A stretch of 64,000 nucleotides of DNA from Micractinium sp. NFX-FRZ (Eukaryota; Chlorophyta; Trebouxiophyceae; Chlorellales; Chlorellaceae). The notes under the pieces are model-generated. The model had not been told where the DNA came from and did not search any database. It worked only from the letters and a program-made list of their open reading frames with translations. Below, in pieces: positions 1 through 10,873 of the stretch. The stretch is taken from positions 1-64,000 of the forward strand of contig JAPTJF010000320.1 of assembly GCA_029339195.1 (NCBI GenBank). Reading direction: 5' to 3'. The number at the start of each line of letters is the position of its first letter. The first letter of the stretch is position 1. A program made the position numbers and the translations under genes.

Positions 1-725
1 AAAAGTGGGGAAATGCATTCTGCGCCTGCAGGAAACGTCGGGAACAATGTCGGGAATTTGGGTCGGATCCACTAGTGGGGCAAAGGCACGGGTCTCGGCA
101 GGGCAGCGCGCGCTGCCTTGATGTCTAGAAACATCTCGTTTTGCGTAGTCGCGAATCGAAACTGTCTGGCGGGCAAAATGTAGAGATTTCAGGTGTGTCG
201 GAATGTGGGGCGCTCAGCACAGGCAGGCCGCACAGGGGCGTGGCTTGCCACCTGAAGACAGCGGCAAGCGGCAAGCATGTCGGCATGCAATATTCGTGGC
301 GCACGGCCCACCAGGGATTGCTGGCAGGAAGCCTCACAATGTCAACAATCATGTGGCTGGGCAGAGGTTGGGCAAAGAGAGGAGCAGCTGTGGTGTGCTT
401 TGGGGGACTCCGACTCCGTGGACAGCTGGCAGCAGCCGCCAGGGAAGGTGACCCACTGGGACTGGCAGTCACTGCCACGTGGTGGTCGTAGTCACCTCGC
501 AAATGCAGGAAAGCCGCCGCCCCGCCTTGCAGATTGCTAGGCAAGGTCGGCATCTATTGCTTTGCGTGCCGCTGCTTCACCTCTTGAAGGGCCACCTAAA
601 GGCCGGGAAGTGGGCTTCTTTCAGCTGCGGCCTTCGCCAGTTATCATTTTGGCCTCCAAGCATCCCCTGGTGTTCATTTCAGGCCCAACTCCAGCGACAG
701 TGACACCCTGCCGGTCACCCACACA
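1..725. other. left flank, no supported gene
   Basis: Open frames exist on both strands, the longest on the minus strand at 553-125, but none shows a recognisable domain or splice structure that closes. The stretch probably includes the promoter and 5' leader of the gene starting at 726. Confidence 0.4.
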
Positions 726-1789
726 ATGGCCGGACGCCTGCTCTGGGCCAACAGGGAGTTACTGCAAGCGCGTGGTGAGTCTGGTCAGACAGCTGGCTCT
801 CTATGGAGGGGAGCGCAGCCGCCGGATGACTAGCAACGCGTTAGGCGTTGACCAATAGAAGCAGTGGACCTCCGTGTGCCGGCGGCGGCGGCAGCGGCAG
901 TTTCCGCTCACTCACTGCCACACCAGCTGCCACTGGAGCCACAGTTACCGCTGCCCCTGTTCTCTGCAGCCCACCACGTCATTGATTGGCTGACGCGCCT
1001 GGCCAAAATGCCAACCCTGCTGCAGAAACCGCTGCCGCACCCACCGCCGCCAGCTCCGCCGCGCCTCCGTCTGACGAGCACAGCCCGCCGGGGCCCGCTA
1101 TTTTCGGCGCGCTGGGCTCCCTACTCGGCGTGCTGTTCCTGCTCATACTGTGCGAGCGGCTGCGTCGGTGTGGGTGCAAAGTATGGCGGCCGTCAACATG
1201 GCGCCGCAGCGGTCGTACAGGTACGGCGGAAGCCGCCGCGCCAGCTCCGCTCGGCAGGCCAGCTCCCGGGGTAACCAGCAGCCAGCCAGCCACAGCACCC
1301 TGCTTGCATGAAATTGTCCCCCGCATCTGTTCTGCAGGCCCCCTGTCTCCTCCTCACCCTGCCCGCCTTCTCCACTTGCTCTCCACAGTCCGCCCCGCAG
1401 ATGGCTCTGACGGCGGCGGCCCCGCTGGGGGCAAGCAGGCGCCTTCTGCGCTGCCAGAAGTCAAGGTGGTGCCCCTGCTAGTGATCATGCCGGATCAGCA
1501 GGTGCAGTGCGCCCTGCAGGCCGACCCCGCTGCACGGGTGGTGGGGACGTCACCGCCGCTGAAGAGGCTGCGGAGGACGGAGCGATCAGCGCCGGCAGCA
1601 GCACGGCTGGCAGCACCGCCGGCAGCACAGCCGGCAGCAGCACAGGCGGCGGCGACATTGCCGGGCGGGGTGCAGAGCTTGGCGGGCACGGCCTGCCCAC
1701 CACAGCCTGAGCTGGGCCCCTGGGGAGCCAGCAGGCACGCCACACCCACTGCCAGCTCCTCTTCCCGTGCCCTCCATGCCCCCGCATGA
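726..1789 (+). CDS. Hypothetical single-pass membrane protein
   Basis: I do not recognise this protein. A three-exon model closes in phase: 726-774, 1026-1220 and 1389-1789, giving 214 residues. The second donor is CAG|GTACGG, and the acceptors are CTGCAG and CTCCACAG. A Leu-rich membrane span (GALGSLLGVLFLLILCE) lies near residues 37-53 and is followed by a basic stretch, so the larger C-terminal part is probably cytosolic. A short hydrophobic strand (VVPLLVIM) sits mid-protein, and the tail is rich in Ala, Pro and Ser. The frame upstream of the second exon is blocked by a TGA at 983-985, which supports the intron. Reading straight through the second intron also stays open, so intron retention is possible. 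No function is inferred. Confidence 0.45.
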
Positions 1790-3060
1790 CATCTGAGCAC
1801 TTCATATAGCCCACGCCTCAGGAGCGTGCTCCATGCCCCGCGCTGTTGCTACGGTGTCACCCTGGCGCCGCCACCCTGGCGGGCTGTGAGTGGCAGACCG
1901 CACGGCTCGCATCCTCTACATCCCCACGCAGCTTGCTTGTACGGGCGTGACAACCCTCTGTTTGTTGTCCTCCTCCGCAACGAGGCAGCTTGCAGTGCAT
2001 GCCCATCATTCGCACCCCCTTTCATCACTTCACTGCTTTCGTTCCCAGCACTGCTCTTCCTCCCGGCGCCTCAAAAGGGCGCCCTCTGGCTACTTGCCTC
2101 GCCTACCACCCCTTTCCTCCTGTGTACGTAGCCTCCCTTCTGCCACCCCCACACTATGGAGCCTCCCTTCTGCCACCCCACACCTTCCATCGTGCCATTT
2201 TACCGTCGAAGACACCTACCACCCTCCTCCAGCTTTTTCTCTGTGAAAGCTGTTCCTACCCTCTCACCATGCCCACTGTTTGCGTATCACTGCCTCGTAC
2301 CTGCCTCATACCGGTGCCTGCCCACGCTGGCTGCGCCTGCGTCCCACGTCTCCCCCTTTCATGTGCAATGCAACAGAAGCTAAACGGTAGCTGCGCCCGC
2401 CCCCTCCTCTTTCGTGTCCCCTCCCCCTTAGCCTCTTTCCTGCCACCCTGTGCGGGCTCATTGTCCCCCCTCCCAGTACGCCTGGCCAGTACCACCCTTG
2501 TGTTACTGATGCCCTGAAGATCACTTTGCAGATTCAGCTTCTAAGCTTTTACATGCCCTCTGGTGGTGCCTCTGCCTCCTGCCCGCCTGCTACCGCTTCC
2601 TCACCCTCTGCCCTGTCTGCTATGCCTCCCCTTGTCACATGCTGAGCACGGCATGCTTGATCCTGAACGTTTACACCGTTTCGAATTCATTGCAAGAATG
2701 TGAGAAACCGATTTGAGCAGGAACACCAAAAGAGACTCGAAGTGGAGAGGGCAAACAAAGAGGTGCAGGGAGGCTGGGTTGGGGTTAAATGGGTTTGAAT
2801 GGGGCCAGACTGGGGGTCAAATGAAAGGCAAAGGATGCATGGATTGTGTATCAGGGTGAGGGGCTTGACTGGGGATGGGGGGATATGTGGGGGCCCACAG
2901 GAGCACCTTATGGGGGACGGTGACCTGTCCACACGGCGAGCAGGCATGCCAGCCTCTCGAGACTTCTACCGCTGGTGCCGGCAACTGTGGCCAGCCTGCC
3001 TGGCAGCGGTGGAGCCTGGCAGCAGGCGCCTGCTGTGCCTGCTGTGCCTGCTGCGCCTGC
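1790..3060. other. convergent 3' region between two genes
   Basis: This 1.27-kb stretch lies between the stop at 1789 and the stop of the minus-strand SDR gene at 3061. It is pyrimidine-rich on the plus strand up to about 2640, includes the near repeat 'ggagcctcccttctgccacccc' region at about 2129-2184, and has no convincing coding exon. It probably holds both 3' untranslated regions. Confidence 0.5.
2671..2675 (-). terminator. TGTAA-type polyadenylation signal
   Basis: TGTAA on the minus strand, about 390 bases beyond the SDR stop codon. TGTAA is the usual green-algal poly(A) signal. The assignment rests only on motif and position. Confidence 0.35.
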
Positions 3061-6000
3061 TCAAGCCAGGCCCGCCTTGGCCAGAGCCGCCGCCAGCAGC
3101 TCCTCGGTTTTAGCCCACAGCGCCTTGGCCATCTCGCCGTCCTGGCCCGCCTTGCTGGCGACCGCCACCTGGCAGTCCGCCAGGTAGGCGCCGCTGTGGC
3201 CCTCCAGCTCCGCTGCAGGAGTCGGGGTTGGGGGGCATGTGGGGTGAGGCAGGGTGGGGCACCTGATAGGGTGGGGTCACTTGAGGCGGGGCGGGGCCAG
3301 ACTGGTGAGGACTTGACTGAGAGGGGAGGGAGGAGGGGTGGCGGAAGGGCAGGCAAGGCAAGGCAAGGCGTGCACGAGGGAACTGGCGCCCCGGCAGCTG
3401 TCCCCCCCTGGCGTGTGCGGCCTGCCAAACACCAGCCAGGCAGCCCGCCTGGTGATGTGCAGGCGGAACGGCAGCGAACCCCAATCGCAACCCAGTCGCA
3501 GCCCCGGCGCCTGTTTGAAGGCAGCACACAGCCCCCTGCTCACCGGCGGTGGCTGCGTAGACCGAGGTAGCGGCGCCCTGTGGGACGGTCTTCATGAATG
3601 GGCCTGTGCCACAGGTGACAGGCACACGCAAACAAAAGCAATCCATCAGTGTCGTGGGGTGCATGGGCACGGCAGGGCAATAGAGGGCAGACCGGGCGCC
3701 GCAGGCGCTTGCACCCCAGCAGGCAAGCAAGCGAGCGGAAGGGCGCAGCAGGGCAGGCGGCACCCATGGCAGTACAGGTAGGCTACACAACACTTATGTA
3801 TCTGTACCGCTCACCCCCAAAAAGGTTGAGCAGGGCGGCAGAGAAGCCCATGTGCCGCTGCAGGTTGGTCTTGATCACGCCTGGGTGAAGTGGGGGGAGG
3901 GGGGGGCATGGGGTGCGGGCAAGAGGGGGGTGAGGTTGCGGGTAGGGTGGGAGGTGGGAGGTGTGCGGCTTTTTCGCATGCCGGGGTGCAGGGCGTGGTG
4001 GGACAGACGTCGCCGGTTTATGGCTCCTAAAACCTGACTCCAATGCAACAACAGGAACTCAAGGTAGCTGACGGGCCACCCAAGGGCTGCCCCAAGAGAA
4101 GGCTCACCCGGGTGCAGGGAGAACGCCTTGACGGGGCTGCCCTCCTCCGCCAGCTGGCGTGCCAGCTCAGCAGCAAACAGCACGTTGGCCAGCTTGGATT
4201 GGCCGTAGCTGCAGCCGGGGCACATGCAAAACACATACAGCTTCGGAAAGTGAGCAGCGGGCCAGGGTGCGGGTGGAGGCGGCTGCCAGCTTGGATCGGC
4301 AAACAGGTGTGCGGGGAGGCAGCGCACCGCTCCCACCCTCAAAGACCGCAGCGCCCGCTTGGGGCTGCGGGGCACTGCCATCCTTTCACAGCTGACTGCC
4401 CCAGGCGCTGTACTGCGCTCCTCAGAGTGCAGGACCCCCTGCATCAATCTTCCCACACTCTGCCTCTCACCCCCTTCTATTGCTGCCCTCTCACCCAACC
4501 GACACGCTGAACCTCTGCTCAAGACTCACCCCTCACCTGCCCCAGGCGCGGCACTGCTTGCCTGCCCCAGGCGCTGCACTGCTTGCCTGCCCCACACGCT
4601 GTACTGCTCACCTGCCCCACGCGCTGTACTTGCGCTTCTCGTAGTTCAGGTCCTCCAGGCCGATCACCCCAAACTTGTGGGCGGTGGAGGCGAGGGCCAC
4701 CACGCGGGCGGGGGTGCCCTGCGGGCGGGGCGGGGGTGGGAGGCCGAGTGCACAGATGGACGGTTGCGCTGGCTTGCCGCAAGTCAGATATACTAAGCAA
4801 GATGCTGCGCAACACTCAGCATTCAGCATCTCCAGGCCTGTGGGCGGTGGAGGAGAGGGACAGTACACGCCCCCCTGACTAGGATCAGCAGACACACCTA
4901 GGCCCCGCCCACACCCCTGACCCCGCCCATACCCCTGACTTTGGATCAGCAGACACACCTAGGTTGCCCTCCTCCCTCACGGCGCCCCGTATCCATACCC
5001 CCCACCCCCCACCCCAGCCCACCCCCTGTTGATTGCCACCCACCCACCTGCGCCTTCATCTTGGGCAGCAGCAGCTTGGTGAGATAGAAGTGGCCAAAGT
5101 GGTTGGTGCCGATCTGCAGGCCAGGTGACAAGGCTTTGCTCAAGAAACGTTGAGCTGTTGGAAACAGGAGAAGCTCAAGCTTGATGAGTAGAAGTGGCCA
5201 AAGTGGTTGGTGCCGATCTGCGGAGGGAGGGGAGGCGTAACAAGCATGTCAAAGCTGCTCTCGGCCTGCAGCGTTGGGCAGCCGCCGACACTTGCCTCAG
5301 CCGCCCGTCCCTATCACCACCGCACCCACCCACCACTTGCCTGCATCTCAAATCCGTTCTTGGTCGCCAGCTTGGGGCAGGCCATCACCCCGGCATTGAG
5401 TATCAGCAGGTCGAGGCGTGCCAGCTCAGCATCCAGCTCAGCACCCAGCGCCTTGACGCTCGCCAGGTCAGCAAGGTCCAGCTGCTTCACGCTGATCCTG
5501 CCCTGTGGGGAGCGGGCAGAGGTGGGGGGCAGGGGTGCGGGGCGAGGGTGGGGGCAGAGGTGGGGCCAGAGGTGGTGTGGAATGGTGTGTGTGAGTGTGT
5601 GCAGTGGGTGTCGTGGTGAGGCTAGTGTGCAGCCTGGGATGCAGACAAGAGCCCGCCTTGACCTCCTGCTGCGGCTGGTCCGCCACCGCCTGCCCCGCCT
5701 CCCATGCTGCGCCCTCTCTGAAAATTGCCCAACGCTCGAACCACCTTTTCAAATGCAGGCTCAAGCCCACCTTGACCTCAGGCTGCAGCTGGTCAGCCAC
5801 CGCCTGCCCCGCCTGCACGCTGCGTGAGCACAGCACGACGTCGGCACCCGCATGGGCCAGCGCCCGCACAGTCTCCACCCCGATGCCGCTGTTGCCGCCT
5901 GCAGCAGGCAGGGACAACCGCTTGTGGCTTTGCTCTACCGTTTTGGGCCAGCATGTGTGGCGGAGGCTGTTGGCAGCAAAGGCTGAGTGAGCAGACCGGC

Positions 6001-6237
6001 GGGCGCCTGCACGCCAATGCCGCCATTGCTGTGTGTCACAAATATGTGGGGTGGGTACAGAACGAGGGAGATGTGCTGGACAGGGAAGTCGTCGGCGGCG
6101 GCGGCGGCGGCGGCAACGGTTTGGTGCCCAGCTACCCACCCGAGCGGCAACTCACCAGTGACTACCGCAACTTTGCCGGTCAGATCAGCTCCCTGCAAGG
6201 CCTCCAATGCAGTGGTGCGGTAGCCCAGCTTGACCAT
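3061..6237 (-). CDS. Short-chain dehydrogenase/reductase, WWOX/retinol dehydrogenase-like
   Basis: A classical NAD(P)-dependent SDR that likely oxidises or reduces a lipid-soluble alcohol or ketone. Nine exons (6237-6156, 5898-5771, 5502-5341, 5113-5048, 4718-4612, 4208-4108, 3880-3815, 3603-3544, 3212-3061) close to 307 residues, the usual family length. The cofactor motif TGGNSGIG is at residues 27-34, LILNAGVM follows in mid-domain, Ser in ALASTAH is near 157, and the catalytic YGQSK is at 183-187. Residues HPGVIKTN follow in the expected place. No WW domains are present, so the match is to the reductase half of WWOX and to plant TIC32-like and retinol dehydrogenases. The third intron uses a GC donor (CAG|GCAAGT). 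Introns contain echoes of exons 4 and 5. The gene shares a 261-bp upstream region with the divergent b5 reductase. Confidence 0.9.
4536..4635 (-). repeat. 25-bp tandem echo of SDR exon 5 tail and donor
   Basis: Four 25-bp units start at 4536, 4561, 4586 and 4611. The unit at 4611 is the real end of exon 5 with its GTGAGC donor. The other three copy the last exon bases (ending GGGGCAG) followed by GTGAGG, GCAAGC or GCAAGC. A further degenerate copy lies near 4397-4424. Confidence 0.8.
5086..5221 (-). repeat. Echo of SDR exon 4 head
   Basis: Bases 5086-5117 (start of exon 4 plus part of its acceptor) recur identically over 32 bases at 5190-5221 in the preceding intron, 104 bp away. The echo keeps a usable CGCAG acceptor. 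Confidence 0.85.
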
Positions 6238-6498
6238 CTTTTGGGGGCCCTGGCGTGGTGCTTGTGCACTTTGCTTGTCCAAAGGGTGCCTCACTGAGAT
6301 CTCGAGTTTCCCGAGCGAGCCGATCAACGCGAACTGGCAAATTGCAGACCGTGCTGGAACCGTGCTGGGACACGTCGACCGCAATTGACGTGCTTCGCCT
6401 CCCGATCCCCAGGAGGCGCTGCATTCAAACCCTGACACCGCCGGACGTGGCGCCCTTCCCTCAGCTGCTCTAAGGCCTCCCAGCCGGCCATCGCCGCC
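6238..6498. promoter_or_regulatory. Bidirectional promoter region
   Basis: These 261 bases separate the start codons of the divergent SDR and cytochrome b5 reductase genes, so both promoters and 5' leaders must lie here unless non-coding first exons exist. No defined motif is claimed. Confidence 0.5.
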
Positions 6499-9400
6499 AT
6501 GGACTCGGCAGCAGCGAACTGGGCGGACCAAGCGGCGCTGATGGTCGTGCGCAACCTGCCGCAGGTGACATGGCGCGGCATTGATCAACTGGGGAAGCTG
6601 GGTAGCCGCGCCCCAGAGTTGTTGGCAGCCGCGGACCGCACACTGAAGAGGGGCCTGTCTGCAGCCCTTCTCCATTTCCTGGACGCCGCTCAAGAGCATG
6701 GGCAGTGCAAATTTTCATCCCGCTCTGGGTTCACCTGCCACACCCCTGCCGCCCGCCCACCCGCCCGCCCGTCGACTGGCCGCTGCGTGCTGGCCGCTGC
6801 CCGCGCCTGGCAGGAGAAGCGGTCTACTCCCGAAGCTCATGCAGGAAGCGCCCTGGTCAAAGTTGTGACTTTCAACTCCACGCACTAGCGCAACACGTTC
6901 CGAGGCCCCCCCGCTGCACTGCAGGCGCCACCACTGCCTCGGAGCGCTCTCCCTTCCCCTCAGCTTTCGCCCGCTCTGGAGGCTCCTCTTCACCTCCTCC
7001 CCTGACGCAGACCTCTTGCCCTTTCCCCTCTGCAGGCCCTTTTTGTGGTGCTGGTCGCGATTGTTGTGGGCCTCATTTTGAAGGACGCCATTAACGGCAT
7101 GGCCCGCCGCACCTTCCTGAACCCCGACGCCTGGCAGCCCCTCACACTGGTGAGTCTTTGTTGCTGGTCGATGCAGCAAGGGGGGAAATGGGGGGTGTGG
7201 GTATCAGTAGCATGCGCGTGGACAGACGCCAAGGCGCTGCAGCCGCAACGGCTGGCGGTACCGCCTGGCCCCATGACAGCCAACTGGACCCTGAGTCATA
7301 CAAACTTCAACTTGTGTGAAATCATTTTGTGTGATTCCAACTCGTGCTTTATTCAACTTGCGTGTGAATCCATCTCCCCCCACCCTCCCCCACCCGCCAG
7401 GTGGACATCAAGGAGCTGTCCCACAACAGCCGGCGGTACCGCTTTGCGCTGCCGCACCAGGAGCAGGCGCTGGGGCTGCCGCTGGGGCAGCACATCTCAA
7501 TCAAGGGGGTGGACGCAGAGGGGCGGGAAGTGATGAGGTGAGCCTCCCCGCTGCCCGGATGACCTGTTACAGAAGCCACCCCGGGTGGGGGAGAGCTGCA
7601 CGTGTGGGTGGGGACCGGCCCGGTTGCCTGTTCATAGCCACCCCAGGGGGGGTGGCAGCACAAGCCGTTCAGTGAGACGAGAGGGTCGGCGCGCAAGGCA
7701 GGCAGGCGCCCCGTCTGCCGGTTCTGCTGCTGCCAGCAGGCGGAAGGGAGGAGCCCTGCACGGAGTGGCTGCTGTGCCCACCGCACGCCATGTTCACCTC
7801 CACGTCCCCCTTGCCTCCCGCAGGCCCTACACCCCCACCTCCGAGATCGGCCAGCGGGGGCACGTGGATTTCGTGATCAAGCTGTACCCCGACGGCCAGA
7901 TGAGCCAGATCCTGGTGGGTGCTGCTGCAGCTGTGTTCTTTCCCTCTTCTTCTGCCTCTTCTTCCTCTTATCTTTCCACCGCTGATGATTGCTTCCGCTG
8001 TTTTGATTGATTCCTGGCATGGCTGTTGCTCCCCCCCTCCTCCTCCCCTGGCGCAGGCCAACATGGATGTGGGCGGCGTGCTGATGTTCAAGGGGCCCAA
8101 GGGGCGCTTCAAATACGAGCGCGCCTCCAAGAAGGCCATTGGTGCGCGCCTGCCTGCCTGGCTTTCTTTTCTTTTTCGGTGTGGGGTGGGTGGGGGAGCG
8201 AGAGCTTCGAGTGCAGCCCCCAAAAGGCCAGCCACGTGTGGCGCATATGTGTCTGTGTGTCTGCCCCCGTTTGTATCCTCTGTTCACACGCACATGTGCG
8301 AGGGCACTGCCAGTGTGCTGCTGGGACGCCCGCAGGTGCCGGCGTGGCACCCCCCGCCCGCCCGCCGGCCTAGCGCTGCTGGGTGTGTTCTGCACCTCTC
8401 ACCCCCTTGCTGCAGGCATGGGGGCGGGGTGCAGCGGCGTCACCCCCATGTCGCGGCTCAGTGCTGATGTGGGTGTGTCCCCTCAACTTCTTGCAGGCAT
8501 GGGGGCGGGCGGCAGCGGCATCACCCCCATCTTACGGCTTATCTGTTGTGTGTCCCCTCCCCCCCCCCCTTCTTGCAGGCATGGTGGCGGGCGGCAGCGG
8601 CATCACCCCCATGTTCCAGGTGGCGCAGCAAATCCTGCGGGACCCCAACGACACAACCGCACTCTCCCTGATCTATGCCAACGTCAACGGTGAGCGCAGC
8701 CTAGATGCTTCAGCCTTTCTGCGCGCTAGGGGCTGCCCTAGCCATTCTGCCCTAGCCATTCTGCGCGCCTCTTTCGGATTCATTCTCTTCAGCATCCGGC
8801 TGTGCCACGAGCCGCGCTGGCTGGTCGCGGCTCGCACAAAAGCGTGCTGTGCCGCCCCCCTCCCCCCTGCAGAGGACGACATCCTGACGAAAGCAATGCA
8901 AGCATGAATGCGTCTTGTGCTGCCCCCCTTGGTATGCAGAGGACGACATCCTGCTGCGCAAGGAGCTGGATGAGCTGGCGGCCTCACACCCCAACTTCCA
9001 GTGAGCCAGGCCCTTTATCATTCTTTCCATTGAGGATGCGGGGACCCGGGGGGCTTGTGGAGCGGGTGGGGAGGTGGTGGCAGAGGGTTGGCGGCGCTGG
9101 GATGTGTGGGACAGCCAAGGGGGTGGGCAGGTTGCCAGGCGCCGTCGAGGTCTTTCCTGCCTGCCCCTCTTTTTGCACACCTAACATCATGTTGGTCTCC
9201 ACCCCGCCCCCGCAGTGTGTACTACGTGCTGAACAACCCGCCCAAGGGGTGGCAGGGCGGCAAGGGCTTTGTGACCGCTGACATGATCAAGTGAGGCGGG
9301 CACACAGGCTGCCGCTGCTGCTGCTGCTGCTCTGCAGTGGGTGTGTGGTTGAGAGGAGTGGGGGGCGGCACGATGTGCATGGCTTTGTGGCCGCAGACGT

Positions 9401-9951
9401 GGTGAGTGAGCCGGCCGGGGCGGGCGGGCGTGGCAGCTGCTGCTTTGACCGATACAACGTGTTGCCTGCCTGAGTGTTGGGTGAGCTGGAGAGCAAACCC
9501 TGGCCGCACCCTGTTAGGTTCCCCTCCTTGCCCCGCCTGGAACCCTCTCCCCCCACCCCGCCTCTTGCTCCCCACCCCTCGCCCCGCCCCCGCCTCGCTG
9601 TCAACACGTGTCCCTCCGTGCTGGGTGCTGCGCTGCCTCTCCCCCGCCTCCCCACTCCCCCGCGTGTACAGCTCATCCCCCCTCCCCCTGTCTGCCTTCC
9701 TGCCCCGCAGGAAGCACCTGCCCGCGCCCGGCACCAAGGTCCTGGTGCTGCGCTGCCTCTCCCCCGCTTTACAAAACCCCGCATGTAAAGCACACCCCGC
9801 TCCCCCTGCCTGCCTGCCCCGCAGGAAGCACCTGCCCGCGCCCGGCACCGATGTCCTGGTGCTGCGCTGCGGGCCGGGCCCCATGAACAAAGCGGTTGAG
9901 GCGCACCTGGATGCCCTGGGCTACACCAACGGCCAGCAGTTCCAGTTCTGA
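6499..9951 (+). CDS. CBR1: NADH-cytochrome b5 reductase
   Basis: A membrane-anchored FAD flavoprotein that passes electrons from NADH to cytochrome b5 for lipid desaturation and related reactions at the ER or outer mitochondrial membrane. Exons: 6499-6704, 7011-7149, 7401-7537, 7824-7914, 8057-8141, 8579-8689, 8940-9000, 9216-9290, 9825-9951, giving 343 residues. A membrane span ([15 protein letters not shown]) is coded by exon 2. The FAD motif RPYTPT is near 161-166, the NADH-site motif [12 protein letters not shown] near 220-231, and CGPGPM near 317-322. The exon 2 start is the weak point: 7011 fits the phase, while 7036 has the better-looking acceptor but does not fit. Introns carry echoes of exons 6, 7, 8 and 9. 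Confidence 0.92.
8416..8618 (+). repeat. Triplicated head of b5 reductase exon 6
   Basis: Three copies of TTGCAG or CTGCAG plus about 38 exon bases begin at 8416, 8497 and 8579, 81 and 82 bp apart. Only the last is joined to the full exon. The first two decode as [12 protein letters not shown] and [11 protein letters not shown] and then diverge. The linkers differ much more than the exon-derived parts. Confidence 0.9.
8873..8955 (+). repeat. Duplicated head of b5 reductase exon 7
   Basis: The 14-base start of exon 7 (true copy at 8940) is repeated at 8873 directly after another TGCAG acceptor. The pyrimidine-rich tract before each is also similar. Confidence 0.8.
9378..9415 (+). repeat. Tail echo of b5 reductase exon 8
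   Basis: The stretch reading GFVAADV followed by GTGAGTGAG resembles the end of exon 8 (GFVTADMIK, donor GTGAGG at 9291) about 100 bp upstream. The copy is diverged but keeps a strong donor. Confidence 0.55.
9711..9875 (+). repeat. Duplicated head of b5 reductase exon 9
   Basis: CCCCGCAG plus about 46 bases of exon 9 occurs at 9711 and again at 9825, where it is joined to the full exon. The first copy differs at two codons (TKV for TDV) before diverging. A weaker third fragment lies near 9620-9650. Confidence 0.88.
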
Positions 9952-10873
9952 GGTGCCTGGGCTTCACTGTCAACTGCTCGAGGATAAAGCAGGGCTGGGG
10001 GTGCCTGAAGGGCCTCTAGGCTACCGGCGGGGCGGCAGGCGCAGGCATGCCCGACGAGGCAGAGGTTGCCTGCGCCTGCTGCCACGGCAGAGGTAGGGGC
10101 TGCTGCTGTCGAGCCCAGCCGGCAGGGCAGCGCTGCCCCTCGACCTACGGCGGCCAAGGCAACTGGCTCCCAAAGCCCTGCCTCTGTCGGCCGCGTTGCG
10201 CTTCTCCGGGGGCCGCGGCGCGGCGGGCAGCTCTTGAGCAGCGCATGGCTTGCGAAGGTTCCCTGGCCCTGCTGCCCCTCTCGTCCGGCGCACCCTCCCT
10301 CCTGGCCGGCCCCTCCTTGATTGCCTATTGCATCCCATCCTGCCCCCCCATACATCCTAGCACACTGTCATTTGACCAACCCATGCAATTCGCCGCCCGC
10401 TACACTCGCTTTTCCCGCCTTTTGCTCTCATATGCTGCAGCTCCCGCTCCATTCCCGTCCTTGCCTATGCGCTCCCTAAACTCTTGCCCCGGGTGCTGCC
10501 GGGTGACGAGCAGCTCATGCCAACTGCCTTTCTTGTACTGTGGCAGCCTCTGCTCTTAAATTGAAGCACCCGAAGGCCAAGCGAGCAGTGCTGTGAAAGG
10601 GGTCGGCATTCAAAGGGGCTGGAGCAGACAGCGGGCAGCAGAGAAGAGGGACGGTGATCAGGAAAGGCTGAGCTGTGTGGTGCATGCAAGTGCATGGATG
10701 AAACGTGTGCGGGGCGTATGTCACGCCGACAGGGAAACAACGAGCAACGGGCCAATCCAGCTAGGCGGCTGCAGTGCCTGAGGCAGGCACGTGCAGGGGA
10801 GCAGTACATAGCACACAAGCGAGCGAAACGCTATGATCCCCCATGCTGCTGCCGCCTTGCAGCGCCTGCCGGC
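9952..10873. other. convergent 3' region
   Basis: Lies between the b5 reductase stop and the stop of the minus-strand zinc-finger gene. No coding exon is supported. It probably holds both 3' untranslated regions. Confidence 0.5.

Noticed and set aside
6705..7035. Additional exon in the b5 reductase gene
   Set aside because: Short open stretches between exons 1 and 2 could be spliced in, but none improves the family match and the 7011 acceptor already fixes the phase.
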